Source of the DNA: Actinacidiphila oryziradicis
GTDB lineage: Bacteria > Actinomycetota > Actinomycetes > Streptomycetales > Streptomycetaceae
Direction: 5' to 3'
Length of the DNA: 64,000 nucleotides
Assembly (NCBI RefSeq): GCF_005047355.1
Contig: NZ_SUMC01000016.1
Coordinates: 62,001-126,000, forward strand
Shown: piece after piece, positions 34,235-42,602 of the stretch
Numbering within the stretch: the first letter of the stretch is position 1
How the letters are laid out: every line of letters starts with the position of its first letter
Program-made: the position numbers and the translations under genes
Notes under the pieces: model-generated
What the model saw: only the letters and a program-made list of their open reading frames with translations
What the model was told of the DNA's origin: nothing
Databases searched by the model: none

Positions 34235-34866
34235 GCCCGGGCTCCGGCCCGCACACGGCGGAGCGGCGCGGGCGGCCACGCGACTCCGGTACCGATTCCG
34301 CGATCATCGAGACCGTACTGCGGCTCATGGAGGAGGGTGCCACGATCGGCGCCCTGTCGATCGAACGGATCGCCCGCGAGACCGGCGTCGGCAAGGCCAC
34401 CGTCTACCGCCGCTGGTCGGGCAAGGACGCACTGCTGGTCGACGTCATGAAGTCGCTTGAGGAGACCGCCCCTCCGTTGAAAGGCGAATCCGTCCGTAAC
34501 GACCTCGTCAGCTGCCTGGAGTTCGCCCGGCGGCGGGGGCTCGCGAAGCGGTCATCAGCGGTGCTGCGCAACGTCCTCGGCCAGATCCACAGCAATCCCG
34601 GGCTCTGGGGCCAGTACCAAGAAACGGTCATCGCCACCCGGCGCGAGGCGATGCACGAGGTGCTGCGCCGGGGTGTACACACCGGTGAAATCCGCCCCGG
34701 CGTGGACCTGGACCTGCTCAGCGACCTCTTCACCGGCCCCCTACTGGCCCGTGCGGTGCTACGACCGGACGGATCCCTGGAAGAGGGACTCCAAGAGGGA
34801 CTCTCGGAACAGATTGTCGACACCGTCCTCGCCGGAGTGGCCCCGCCACCGGTCGCTGGTGGCTGA
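34231..34866 (+). CDS. TetR/AcrR regulator of the adjacent exporter
   Basis: The protein has 211 residues; the ATG overlaps the exporter stop (ATGA). The helix-turn-helix is LSIERIARETGVGKATVYRRW at about 43-63, then SGKDALLVDV. The C-terminal region matches the TetR_C_11 style seen with DHA2 exporters (LLSDLFTGPLLARAVL). It is expected to repress the operon at the 32581-32615 palindrome and release it when the exported compound binds. Confidence 0.9.
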   Translation: MSPGSGPHTAERRGRPRDSGTDSAIIETVLRLMEEGATIGALSIERIARETGVGKATVYRRWSGKDALLVDVMKSLEETAPPLKGESVRNDLVSCLEFARRRGLAKRSSAVLRNVLGQIHSNPGLWGQYQETVIATRREAMHEVLRRGVHTGEIRPGVDLDLLSDLFTGPLLARAVLRPDGSLEEGLQEGLSEQIVDTVLAGVAPPPVAGG

Positions 34867-34887
34867 CAGACAGCATGTCTGGGTTTT
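34867..34887 (+). terminator. Weak hairpin with U-run after the TetR gene
   Basis: CAGACA-GCA-TGTCTG (34867-34881) is followed by GGTTTT. The stem is only six base pairs, but it starts right after the TetR stop codon. It could be a weak terminator or a chance palindrome. Confidence 0.4.
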
Positions 34888-34982
34888 GTCACATTGGAGC
34901 CCGTCTCCCGCCGGGGACCGTCCGCACCCTGTCAATCCCCTAAGGTCGACAGGGCACTCGGCAATGCAGTAAGGACTCCCCC

Positions 34983-36005
34983 ATGGCTCAGGCGTATGGC
35001 TCGGATGTGACGATGGACGACGGGCCGGGGCCGCACCGGCCCTCGGACCCGTCCCGGCGGCCACGACTGCGATGGCGGCGGGAGGGAATGTGGCGGCGCG
35101 GCATCATCACCGCCGCGCTGGCCGTGGTCCTGACGCTGCTTCTGTTCCTGCACTCCGATGTGCCCAACCGGATCGGCAACCTCGGCAGCCTGTTGGAGAC
35201 TTTCCTGCCCTGGCTGGGCCTGGCCGTGCCGCTGCTGCTCGTGGTGGCGCTGCTGCGCCGCTCGGCGACGGCGCTCATCGCCCTGCTGCTGCCGGCCGTG
35301 GTCTGGCTGAATCTCTTCGGCGGCCTGATCACCGGCAAGGGCTCCGCCGGCGGCGACGTCACTGTCCTCACGCACAATGTCAACGCCCAGAACATCGACC
35401 CGGTCGGCACCGCCAAGGACGTCATCGCCAGCAACGCGGACATCGTCGCCCTGGAGGAGCTGCCCGAGGTCCAGGTCTCCACGTACGAGCGACAGCTCAA
35501 GACCGCCTACCGGTACCACTCCGTACAGGGCACCGTCGGGTTGTGGAGCAAGTACCCGCTCAGCGGTGTGCAGCCGGTCGACATCCGGCTCGGCTGGGTC
35601 CGTGCCATGCGCGCCGACGTGGCCACCCCGCACGGGAACCTCGCGGTGTACGTCGCCCATCTGCCATCCGTACGGGTCAAGTTCGACGCCGGCTTCACCG
35701 CTACCCAGCGTGACCGCAGCGCCGACGCACTCGGCGAGGCCATCGCCGGGGAGAAGCTCAAACGCGTCGTCCTCCTCGGCGACCTCAACGGCACCATGAA
35801 CGACCGGGCGCTCGCCAGTATCACCTCCCAGATGCGCTCCACCCAGGGCGCCGCCGGGGACGGCTTCGGCTTCAGCTGGCCGGCGAGCTTCCCGATGGCC
35901 CGGATCGATCAGATCCTGGTCCGGGGCGTCGAACCGACCAAGTCGTGGGTGCTGGCCCCGACCGGCAGCGATCACCGTCCGGTGGCGGCGCAGATCAAGC
36001 TGTAG
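34983..36005 (+). CDS. Membrane-anchored endonuclease/exonuclease/phosphatase-fold protein
   Basis: The protein has 340 residues. Three membrane segments lie in the first 110 residues (IITAALAVVLTLLLFL; LGLAVPLLLVVALL; ALIALLLPAVVWLNLFGGL). A DNase-I-like catalytic domain follows and is probably outside. Its motifs are THNVNAQN, VALEELPEV (metal Glu), VYVAHLPS, LLGDLNGTMND and the C-terminal GSDHRPV (catalytic His). Substrates in this superfamily range from nucleic acids to phospholipids; a membrane-anchored form often acts on lipids or extracellular DNA. No operon partner is evident. Confidence 0.85.
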   Translation: MAQAYGSDVTMDDGPGPHRPSDPSRRPRLRWRREGMWRRGIITAALAVVLTLLLFLHSDVPNRIGNLGSLLETFLPWLGLAVPLLLVVALLRRSATALIALLLPAVVWLNLFGGLITGKGSAGGDVTVLTHNVNAQNIDPVGTAKDVIASNADIVALEELPEVQVSTYERQLKTAYRYHSVQGTVGLWSKYPLSGVQPVDIRLGWVRAMRADVATPHGNLAVYVAHLPSVRVKFDAGFTATQRDRSADALGEAIAGEKLKRVVLLGDLNGTMNDRALASITSQMRSTQGAAGDGFGFSWPASFPMARIDQILVRGVEPTKSWVLAPTGSDHRPVAAQIKL

Positions 36006-36085
36006 ACCGTACCGACGACGGCTCAAACATTAGCCTCGCCGTAACGTCGCGTACGCACGGGGGAATACTGGGCCTGGGACACTTT

Positions 36086-36113
36086 GTTCCGTAGTTAAAC
36101 TTAACGACGGAAC
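36086..36113. promoter_or_regulatory. 28-base palindromic operator upstream of an MFS gene
   Basis: GTTCCGTAGTTAA (36086-36098) and TTAACGACGGAAC (36101-36113) are inverted around AC with one mismatch per arm. It sits 46 bases upstream of the MFS start, in an AT-richer stretch. No regulator gene is adjacent, so the protein that binds it is unknown. Confidence 0.72.
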
Positions 36114-36159
36114 CCGCACCGCCTCGTCCCCAGCCTGGCACGTCCCTGAAAGGTCTCTC

Positions 36160-37371
36160 ATGCCCCTGGCCCTGCTCGCACTGGCGATCAGCGCATTCGG
36201 CATCGGTACAACAGAGTTCGTGATGATGGGCCTGCTGCCCAATGTCGCAAACGACCTGCACACCTCGATCCCCACCACCGGCTACCTCGTCTCCGCCTAC
36301 GCCCTCGGCGTCGTCATCGGCGCCCCGCTGCTGGCCGCCCTCACCACCCGTATGCCGCGCAAGACCGTGCTGATCTCCCTCATGGGGCTCTTCACGATCG
36401 GCAACACCTTCTCCGCCCTCGCGCCCAGCTACGGCTGGCTCTTCGCGGGCCGGGTGCTCGCCGGACTGCCGCACGGTGCCTTCTTCGGCGTCGGCGCGGT
36501 CGTCGCGGCCGGCATGGTCGACCGCGAGCGGCGCGCCCGGGCTGTCTCGATGATGATGGTCGGCCTCACCGTCGCCAACATCATCGGCGTCCCGATCGGC
36601 ACCCTCGTCGGGCAGTCCCTCGGCTGGCGCGCGACGTTCCTGGCCGTGGGCGCCATCGGGCTCGCCGCCATGGCCGGCATCGCGGTGCTGGTACCCCGGC
36701 TCCCCGCCACCCAAAGCGCCGGGCTGAGGCACGAGCTCTCCGCCTTCCGCAGCGGTCAGGTCTGGCTGGCGCTCTCCACCACGGTCTTCGGCTTCGCCGC
36801 CGTCTTCGCCGTCTACAGCTACATCACCCCGCTGCTCACGGATGTCGCCGGCTTCGGCGACAGCAGCGTCACCCTTGTGCTCGCCCTGTTCGGTGTCGGC
36901 GCGACCATCGGCAACCTGCTCGGCGGCCGGCTCGCGGACCGCGCCCTGCGTACCGCCCTGATCGGCGGGCTCGCCGCCCTCACGGCCGTGCTCGGGCTCT
37001 TCACCGTCGCCGCGCACGCGGAGTGGAGCGCGGCCGTGATGGTCGTACTGCTCGGCGTCGTCGCCTTCACCACGGCCTCGCCGCTCATGATGATGGTCAT
37101 GGAAAAGGCCCCCCACGCCCCCAGCCTGGCCTCCTCCGCCAACCAGGCCGCCTTCAACCTCGCCAACGCGGGCGGCGCCTGGCTCGGCGGTCTCGTCATC
37201 GCCCGCGGCTTCGGCTACACCGCTCCCGCTGTGGCCGGTGCGCTGCTCGCGGTCAGCGGGCTCGCCATCGCCGTCACGGCCGGCCTGCTGGAACGGCGGG
37301 CACCGGAGTCCTCCCGCATCGTCGCTGCGGGCGTGGCTCACGCCGAGCAGGACTCTGTGGGCGTCGCCTGA
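36160..37371 (+). CDS. MFS transporter, AraJ/DHA1 type
   Basis: The protein has 403 residues with 12 membrane segments. LALAISAFGIGTTEFVMMGL in helix 1 is characteristic of the DHA1 AraJ/YdhP/CmlA-like group, often annotated as sugar or drug efflux. The loop motif is LAALTTRMPRKTVL, and GRVLAGLPHGAFFGVGAVVA follows in helix 4. A palindromic operator lies just upstream. The substrate is unknown; the family suggests export of small sugars, arabinose-like compounds or antibiotics. Confidence 0.88.
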   Translation: MPLALLALAISAFGIGTTEFVMMGLLPNVANDLHTSIPTTGYLVSAYALGVVIGAPLLAALTTRMPRKTVLISLMGLFTIGNTFSALAPSYGWLFAGRVLAGLPHGAFFGVGAVVAAGMVDRERRARAVSMMMVGLTVANIIGVPIGTLVGQSLGWRATFLAVGAIGLAAMAGIAVLVPRLPATQSAGLRHELSAFRSGQVWLALSTTVFGFAAVFAVYSYITPLLTDVAGFGDSSVTLVLALFGVGATIGNLLGGRLADRALRTALIGGLAALTAVLGLFTVAAHAEWSAAVMVVLLGVVAFTTASPLMMMVMEKAPHAPSLASSANQAAFNLANAGGAWLGGLVIARGFGYTAPAVAGALLAVSGLAIAVTAGLLERRAPESSRIVAAGVAHAEQDSVGVA

Positions 37372-37479
37372 CCGCTTGGCTTTCCCGCCCACCCACCTCC
37401 GGCCGGGGGACCCCATGGTCGGCCGCTGGGTGGCCCTCACGGGCTGTGTGCGGGTGAGTCTGAACCTTACGGTCCCGGG

Positions 37480-37562
37480 TAACGGGCGAGCGAAGCGAGA
37501 TGGGGGTCCCCCCGGCCGAAGGCTGGGGGGAGGGCGGGAAACCCCCGCGCCGCAGGCGCGGG
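37480..37562. repeat. Streptomycete-type extragenic palindromic repeats
   Basis: Two GC hairpins occur between an MFS gene and an ABC gene. CCCCCCGGCC-GAA-GGCTGGGGGG lies at 37508-37530 and CCCGCGCC-GCA-GGCGCGGG at 37544-37562. The upstream GCGAGCGAAGCGAGATGGGG text is of the kind repeated many times in Streptomyces genomes (from memory). The rest of 37372-37667 holds no gene. The hairpins may end transcription of the MFS gene. Confidence 0.6.
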
Positions 37563-37667
37563 CACCGCCCACCGGCCCGCAGACCGTAACCGCACCCCCG
37601 CCCAGCGCAGCGCAGCGTGTCGGCGGCATGTCGGTGCCCTGTCGGTGGGGCACGCGATCGTAGACGC

Positions 37668-38654
37668 ATGACTGAACGGAATGGCACAGAAACAGCCGTC
37701 ACCGTACGGGGGTTGGTCAAGCACTACGGCGAGACCAAAGCCCTGGACGGAGTGGACCTCGACGTACGCCAGGGCACCGTGCTCGGCGTGCTGGGACCGA
37801 ACGGCGCCGGGAAGACCACCCTCGTACGAGTGCTGTCCACCCTGATCCGGCCGGATGCCGGGACGGCGTGGGTGGCCGGGTACGACGTGCTGACCCAGCC
37901 GCGGCAGCTGCGCCGGGTGATCGGGCTGACGGGGCAGTACGCGTCGGTGGACGAGTCGCTGTCCGGCCGGGAGAACCTGTACATGATCGGGCGGCTGCTC
38001 GATCTGTCCCGGAAGGACGCCCGGGCCCGCGCCGACGAGCTGCTGGAGCGGTTCTCGCTGACGGAGGCGGCCAAACGGCCCGCCAAGGGTTATTCGGGCG
38101 GCATGCGTCGGCGCCTCGACCTCGCCGCGAGCATGATCGGACGCCCCGCCGTCCTCTACCTGGACGAGCCGACGACAGGCCTCGACCCGAGGACCCGTAA
38201 AGAGGTGTGGGCCGAGGTGAGGAGCATGGTCGCCGAGGGCGCGACCGTGCTGCTGACCACCCAGTACATGGAAGAGGCCGAGCAGCTCGCTGACGAACTC
38301 GCGGTGATCGACCGGGGCCGCGTGATCGCAGGCGGCCGGGTCGACGAGCTCAAGGCCAAGGTCGGCGGGCGCACCCTGCAGATCCGGCCCGCCGATCCGT
38401 CCGTCCTGACCGCCATGGCGGCGGTGCTGGGCGCCGGGGCGGTGCCGGACCAAGAGGCCGGGGTGCTGAATGTGCCGATCCTCAGCGACGAGCAACTGAC
38501 GGAAGTGGTCGGCGCACTGGGTGCGCGCGGCTTCGCCATCGCCGGGATCGGCACGCATCTGCCCAGCCTTGACGAGGTGTTCATGGCCGTCACCGGCCAG
38601 AAGACGTCCCTTGGGAACCCTGCGGAACCTGCGGAAAAGGAGCTCGCGGCATGA
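37668..38654 (+). CDS. ABC transporter ATPase, DrrA-like
   Basis: The protein has 328 residues from ATG 37668. It has a single ATPase domain: Walker A GPNGAGKTTL (about residues 44-53), Q-loop in LTGQYASVDESLSGREN, signature YSGGMRRRLDLA and Walker B AVLYLDEPTTGLDP. A DrrA-type C-terminal extension follows (about 225-328). The family exports drugs such as daunorubicin or modified lipids. The permease gene overlaps the stop by 4 bases. With no biosynthetic genes around it, self-resistance cannot be tied to a product here. Confidence 0.92.
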   Translation: MTERNGTETAVTVRGLVKHYGETKALDGVDLDVRQGTVLGVLGPNGAGKTTLVRVLSTLIRPDAGTAWVAGYDVLTQPRQLRRVIGLTGQYASVDESLSGRENLYMIGRLLDLSRKDARARADELLERFSLTEAAKRPAKGYSGGMRRRLDLAASMIGRPAVLYLDEPTTGLDPRTRKEVWAEVRSMVAEGATVLLTTQYMEEAEQLADELAVIDRGRVIAGGRVDELKAKVGGRTLQIRPADPSVLTAMAAVLGAGAVPDQEAGVLNVPILSDEQLTEVVGALGARGFAIAGIGTHLPSLDEVFMAVTGQKTSLGNPAEPAEKELAA

Positions 38655-39469
38655 GCGCGGTAGCGGTAAGCACGGCACCGGCAGTCATCGCGGCGGAGGG
38701 CCGGATCAGCCCGCGCGCAGGCCTCCGGCACATCGGCGCCCTCGCCCGGCGCAATCTGCTGCAGATGAAGGCGGACCCGGAGTCGATGTTCGACGTCCTG
38801 CTGATGCCGGTCATCTTCACCCTGCTGTTCGTGTACGTCTTCGGCGGCGCGGTCTCCGGCAGCCAGGACGCCTACGTCAACTACGTGGTGCCCGGCCTGA
38901 TGGCGATGATGGGCCTGAACATCGCCATGTCGGTCGGCTCCGGCATCAACTCCGACTTCAAGACCGGGGTGATGGACCGGTTCCGTACGATGCCGATCGC
39001 CCGCTCGTCGGTGCTGATCGCCAAGGTGATCGTGGAGATCGGCCGGATGATGGTGGCCATGGCCATCCTGCTGGCCATGGGCTTCGCCCTTGGCCTGAGC
39101 ATCAAGACGGATGTCCTGCACCTGCTGGGCGCGGTCGCGCTGGCAGTGCTCTTCGGCGCCGCGCTGACCTGGATATCGATCCTGCTGGGTCTCTCCGTCA
39201 ACAGCCCCCAGGCCGTCCAGGGGATTGGAATGCTGGTGCTGATGCCGCTGCAGTTCGGAAGCTCCATCTTCGCCAAGCCGACCACCATGCCCGACTGGCT
39301 GCAGTCCTTCACCAAGGTCAACCCGCTGTCGAACCTCGCCGACGCCAGCCGCGCCCTGATCAACGGCGGCGCCTATGCCCACTCCGTCTGGATCACCCTC
39401 GCCTGGGCGGCCGGCATCACCCTGGTCACCGCACCGCTGGCGGTGACCCGTTTCCGCAAGAAGACTTGA
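38651..39469 (+). CDS. ABC-2 type permease, DrrB-like
   Basis: The protein has 272 residues; ATG 38651 overlaps the ATPase stop, with AAGGAG inside that gene. Six membrane segments are visible, including MPVIFTLLFVYVFGG and ALTWISILLGLSV. The ABC-2 mark FRTMPIARSSVLIAKV follows the conserved D-R-F region, and FAKPTTMPDWLQSFTKVNPL is the typical extracellular loop. It forms the exporter with the preceding ATPase. Confidence 0.92.
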   Translation: MSAVAVSTAPAVIAAEGRISPRAGLRHIGALARRNLLQMKADPESMFDVLLMPVIFTLLFVYVFGGAVSGSQDAYVNYVVPGLMAMMGLNIAMSVGSGINSDFKTGVMDRFRTMPIARSSVLIAKVIVEIGRMMVAMAILLAMGFALGLSIKTDVLHLLGAVALAVLFGAALTWISILLGLSVNSPQAVQGIGMLVLMPLQFGSSIFAKPTTMPDWLQSFTKVNPLSNLADASRALINGGAYAHSVWITLAWAAGITLVTAPLAVTRFRKKT

Positions 39470-39472
39470 GAG

Positions 39473-40510
39473 GTGAATCCCGTCGACGCGCTGACCCGGA
39501 TCGCGTTCCTGCTGGAGCGCGACCGGGCTTCGGCGTACCGGGCACAGGCCTTCCGTACCGCCGCGGAGGTCATCGCCTCCATGCCGGCCGCCGAGGTACG
39601 GCGCAAGGCCGCCACCCCCGGCGGCCTGGAGTCCCTCCCGGGGCTGGGGCCGAAGACCGCCGCCGTCGTACGGGAGGCCCTGTCGGGCCAGGTGCCGTCC
39701 TACCTGGCCCGCCTCGAAACGGGCGAGGAGCCCACCGGGGGGCCGATGCCGCCCGTCGAGGGCGGCGAGGAGCTGCGGGCGGCGCTGCGCGGCGACTGCC
39801 ACCTGCATTCCGACTGGTCCGACGGCGGGACCCCCATCGAGGACATGGCACGCACCGCGATCGCCCTCGGACACGAATGGGCCGCGCTCACCGACCACTC
39901 GCCGCGGCTCACCGTTGCCCGCGGCCTCTCCGCGGAGCGGCTGCGCGAGCAGCTGAAGGTCGTCGCCGCCCTCAACAAGCGGCTGGCCCCTTTCCGGCTC
40001 CTCACCGGCATCGAATGCGACATCCTCGCCGACGGCTCGCTCGACCAGAATCCCGACCTGCTCGACCAGCTCGACGTCGTCGTAGCCTCCGTGCACTCCA
40101 AGCTCCGCATGGACCGCGGCGAGATGACCCAGCGACTCGTCGCCGCCGTCACCAGCCCCCTCGTCGACGTCCTCGGCCACTGCACCGGCCGCCTCCTCAC
40201 GGGCCGGGGCCGCCCCGAATCCGAATTCGACGCCGACATGGTCTTCGCCGCCTGCGCCGCCTATGACACCGCCGTCGAGATCAACAGCCGCCCCGAACGC
40301 CTCGACCCGCCCCGGCGGCTGCTGCGCGAGGCCGTCGCGGCGGGCGTGTACTTCTCCATCGACAGCGACGCCCACGCCCCCGGCCAGCTCGACTGGCAGA
40401 TCTACGGTTGCGCCCGGGCCGCCCAGTGCGGCGTGCCCGCCGGGCGGGTCATCAACACCTGGTCCGCCGAGCAGCTTCTGCACTGGACCCGCACACGCGA
40501 AGCACCGTAG
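39473..40510 (+). CDS. HhH plus PHP-domain protein (PolX-like, no polymerase domain)
   Basis: The protein has 345 residues from GTG 39473, three bases after the permease stop. An N-terminal 8-kDa-like helical part (about 1-80) contains a helix-hairpin-helix, LPGLGPKTAAVV. The rest is a PHP phosphoesterase domain with the metal ligands in DCHLHSDWSDG (about 108), LTDHS, GIECDIL, VVASVHS, GHCTGRLL and SDAHAP. These two modules flank the polymerase domain in bacterial PolX, which is absent here. It may be a nuclease or phosphatase acting on DNA ends, fitting the neighbouring end-joining genes. Confidence 0.85.
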   Translation: MNPVDALTRIAFLLERDRASAYRAQAFRTAAEVIASMPAAEVRRKAATPGGLESLPGLGPKTAAVVREALSGQVPSYLARLETGEEPTGGPMPPVEGGEELRAALRGDCHLHSDWSDGGTPIEDMARTAIALGHEWAALTDHSPRLTVARGLSAERLREQLKVVAALNKRLAPFRLLTGIECDILADGSLDQNPDLLDQLDVVVASVHSKLRMDRGEMTQRLVAAVTSPLVDVLGHCTGRLLTGRGRPESEFDADMVFAACAAYDTAVEINSRPERLDPPRRLLREAVAAGVYFSIDSDAHAPGQLDWQIYGCARAAQCGVPAGRVINTWSAEQLLHWTRTREAP

Positions 40511-40613
40511 GCGGCACGGCCGGCCGCCTCCTTCCCCTCGCCCACGCCCACCGAACCGGCTGACCCCGGCCCCGCCAGGCGGCTCCGGAAAAGCCCGCCG
40601 CAGGCGCAGGCGC

Positions 40614-41516
40614 TCAGGGGAGCCGGCCCCGGCCGGTGCCGGAGGCCAGCGCGGCCAGCGGGTCGCCGTGGGCGGCGACCCGCGCAAGGACGTCTTCGGG
40701 AGCGAAGAAGAGTTCCGCGGGGTCGCGGCAGGCGGCGATCTCGTCCCAGGTGACGGGGGAGGCGACGGTGGGACGGTCGCGCAGGCGCAGGGTGTAAGGG
40801 CAGGCGGTGGTTTTGGCGGAGGCGTTCTGGGACCAGTCGATGAAAACCTTGCCCGGGCGGGCACTGCGGTTCATGGTGGCGACGACAAGGCCGGGGTGTT
40901 CGCCCTGGAGCCGGACGGCGAGGGCCTTGGCGTAGCCGACCGCGGCGGCCTCGGGCGTGTCCGGCTCCAGGGGGGCGTAGAGATGGAGGCCTTTGCTGCC
41001 GGAGGTGACGGGGTAGGCGGCGAGGTCGTCGTCGTCGAGGAGCTGGCGGAGCCGTTCGGCGACCCGGCAGCAGAGCACGAGGTCGGCGCCGTCGCCCGGG
41101 TCGAGGTCGAGGACGAGGCGGTCGTGGGCGTCGGGGCCGGAGGCGACAGTCCACTGGGGGACGTGGATCTCGTAGGCGCCGAGGTTTGCCATGGCGACCA
41201 CCGTCGCGGTCGAGTCGACGACGACGTAGGTCTCCGGTTCGTGGACGCCGGCCTCGGTGGTGGTGGCCCATTCCGGGGTGCCGTTCGGGGGGCGTTTGGC
41301 GAACCAGCGCTGTCCGCCGGGCCCGTCGGGGGCGCGTACGAAGGAGGCGGGCCGGCCGGCGGCGTGCGGGACCAGGGCGGGGGCGATCTGCGCGTAGTAG
41401 TGCAGAAGCTGGGCCTTGGTATGGCCGGTGGCAGGGAAGACGACACGGTCCAGGTGGGTCAGGACGAGGCGGTGGCCGTCGATGTCCACGGTCTGCCGCT
41501 CGGGCGTGGCGGGCAT
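40614..41516 (-). CDS. ligD: LigD-type polymerase domain protein (NHEJ primase/polymerase)
   Basis: The protein has 300 residues from ATG 41516; the frame stays open upstream, but those residues run into the ku leader. It matches the stand-alone polymerase domain of LigD. Features are the start LTHLDRVVFPATGHTKAQLL, the metal motif LVLDLDPGDGADL, SGSKGLHLYAPL and ATMNRSARPGKVFIDWSQN. It fills or extends DNA ends before ligation. The ligase and nuclease domains are not in this gene. It is divergent from ku, 133 bases apart. Confidence 0.9.
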   Translation of the reverse strand: MPATPERQTVDIDGHRLVLTHLDRVVFPATGHTKAQLLHYYAQIAPALVPHAAGRPASFVRAPDGPGGQRWFAKRPPNGTPEWATTTEAGVHEPETYVVVDSTATVVAMANLGAYEIHVPQWTVASGPDAHDRLVLDLDPGDGADLVLCCRVAERLRQLLDDDDLAAYPVTSGSKGLHLYAPLEPDTPEAAAVGYAKALAVRLQGEHPGLVVATMNRSARPGKVFIDWSQNASAKTTACPYTLRLRDRPTVASPVTWDEIAACRDPAELFFAPEDVLARVAAHGDPLAALASGTGRGRLP

Positions 41517-41649
41517 AACCGGAAAGTCCCCACAGCGGAACAAAAGTATGCGATCCGCACAGAAAGGGGTGACAAGGGGGAACCGGCTCCCGGCTGTCGC
41601 GGCGACGTGGCCCGGCCTAGTCTGGAAAGCCCCAGGAAGGAACAAATAG
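41517..41649. promoter_or_regulatory. Divergent ligD/ku promoter region
   Basis: This 133-base spacer is distinctly lower in GC at 41520-41565 than the flanking genes and must hold promoters for both end-joining genes. GGAAGG precedes the ku start. No obvious symmetric operator is visible. Confidence 0.5.
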
Positions 41650-42561
41650 ATGCGAAGCACATGGAAGGGGTCCATATCTTTCGGGCTGGTCACCGTACCG
41701 GTCCAGCTCTTCTCTGCCACGGAGGAGCACGACATCCCCCTCCATCAGGTCCACGCCAAAGACGGCTCCCGGGTGCGCATGCGGCGATTCTGCGAAGCCG
41801 AGGACAAGGAGATCCCCTACCAGGAGATCGCCAAGGCCTACGAATCCCCTGACGGCCGCACCGTCACGCTGACCGATGAGGATCTCGCGGACCTGCCGCT
41901 GCCCAGCAAGAAGGTGATCGACGTCCTCGCCTTCGTGGACGCCGACAGCATCGACCCGCTGATGTTCTCCAAGCCCTACTACGTCGGCGTGGCGGACCGA
42001 GCGGCGGCCAAGCCCTACGTCCTGCTGCGGGACGCTCTGGCGGAGTCGGGCCAGATCGCCATCACCAAGATCGCAATGCGGTCCCGTGAATCGCTTGCCG
42101 TCCTGCGAGTGCACGACAAAACACTCGTTCTGCAGACCTGCATCTGGCCCGACGAGGTCCGGCCGGCCTCGGAAGTCGCCCCCAAAGACGACGTGACGGT
42201 GCGACCGCAGGAACTGAAGATGGCCCGTTCCCTGATGGAGACGCTGTCGGAGGATTTCGACCTGTCCGAGCTCCACGACGAGTACCAGAAGGCCCTCCAG
42301 CAGGTCGTCGAAGCCCGCCTGCAAGGCGTGGAACCCCCGCACGGCGACGTGACACCCGCCGCCGGGGCCGATGTCATCGACCTGATGGCCGCGCTGCAGG
42401 CCAGCATCGACGCCCGGGGCGGCGAGAAGGGCGAGAAGAGGGCCCCGGCGAAGAAGGCGGCCAGCCGCTCTGCCGCCAAGAAGTCAACGGCTGAGAAGAA
42501 GACCACCGCCGCCAAGAAGGCTCCGGCGAAGAAGGCCACCCGCCGCCGCACCGCCTCCTGA
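41650..42561 (+). CDS. ku: Ku DNA-end-binding protein
   Basis: The protein has 303 residues. The Ku beta-barrel core begins RSTWKGSISFGLVTVPVQLF and continues through FCEAEDKEIPYQEIAKAYE and PYYVGVADRAAAKPYVLLRDAL. Bacterial Ku works as a homodimer threading onto DNA ends and recruiting LigD. The last 50 residues are a Lys/Ala-rich tail (KKSTAEKKTTAAKKAPAKK) resembling histone H1-type tails. Such tails in actinomycete Ku aid DNA binding and sliding (established for relatives). Confidence 0.95.
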   Translation: MRSTWKGSISFGLVTVPVQLFSATEEHDIPLHQVHAKDGSRVRMRRFCEAEDKEIPYQEIAKAYESPDGRTVTLTDEDLADLPLPSKKVIDVLAFVDADSIDPLMFSKPYYVGVADRAAAKPYVLLRDALAESGQIAITKIAMRSRESLAVLRVHDKTLVLQTCIWPDEVRPASEVAPKDDVTVRPQELKMARSLMETLSEDFDLSELHDEYQKALQQVVEARLQGVEPPHGDVTPAAGADVIDLMAALQASIDARGGEKGEKRAPAKKAASRSAAKKSTAEKKTTAAKKAPAKKATRRRTAS

Positions 42562-42602
42562 GGCTCGGACGGACACGCGCGCTCGCTGAACGACCGGGCC
42601 GG

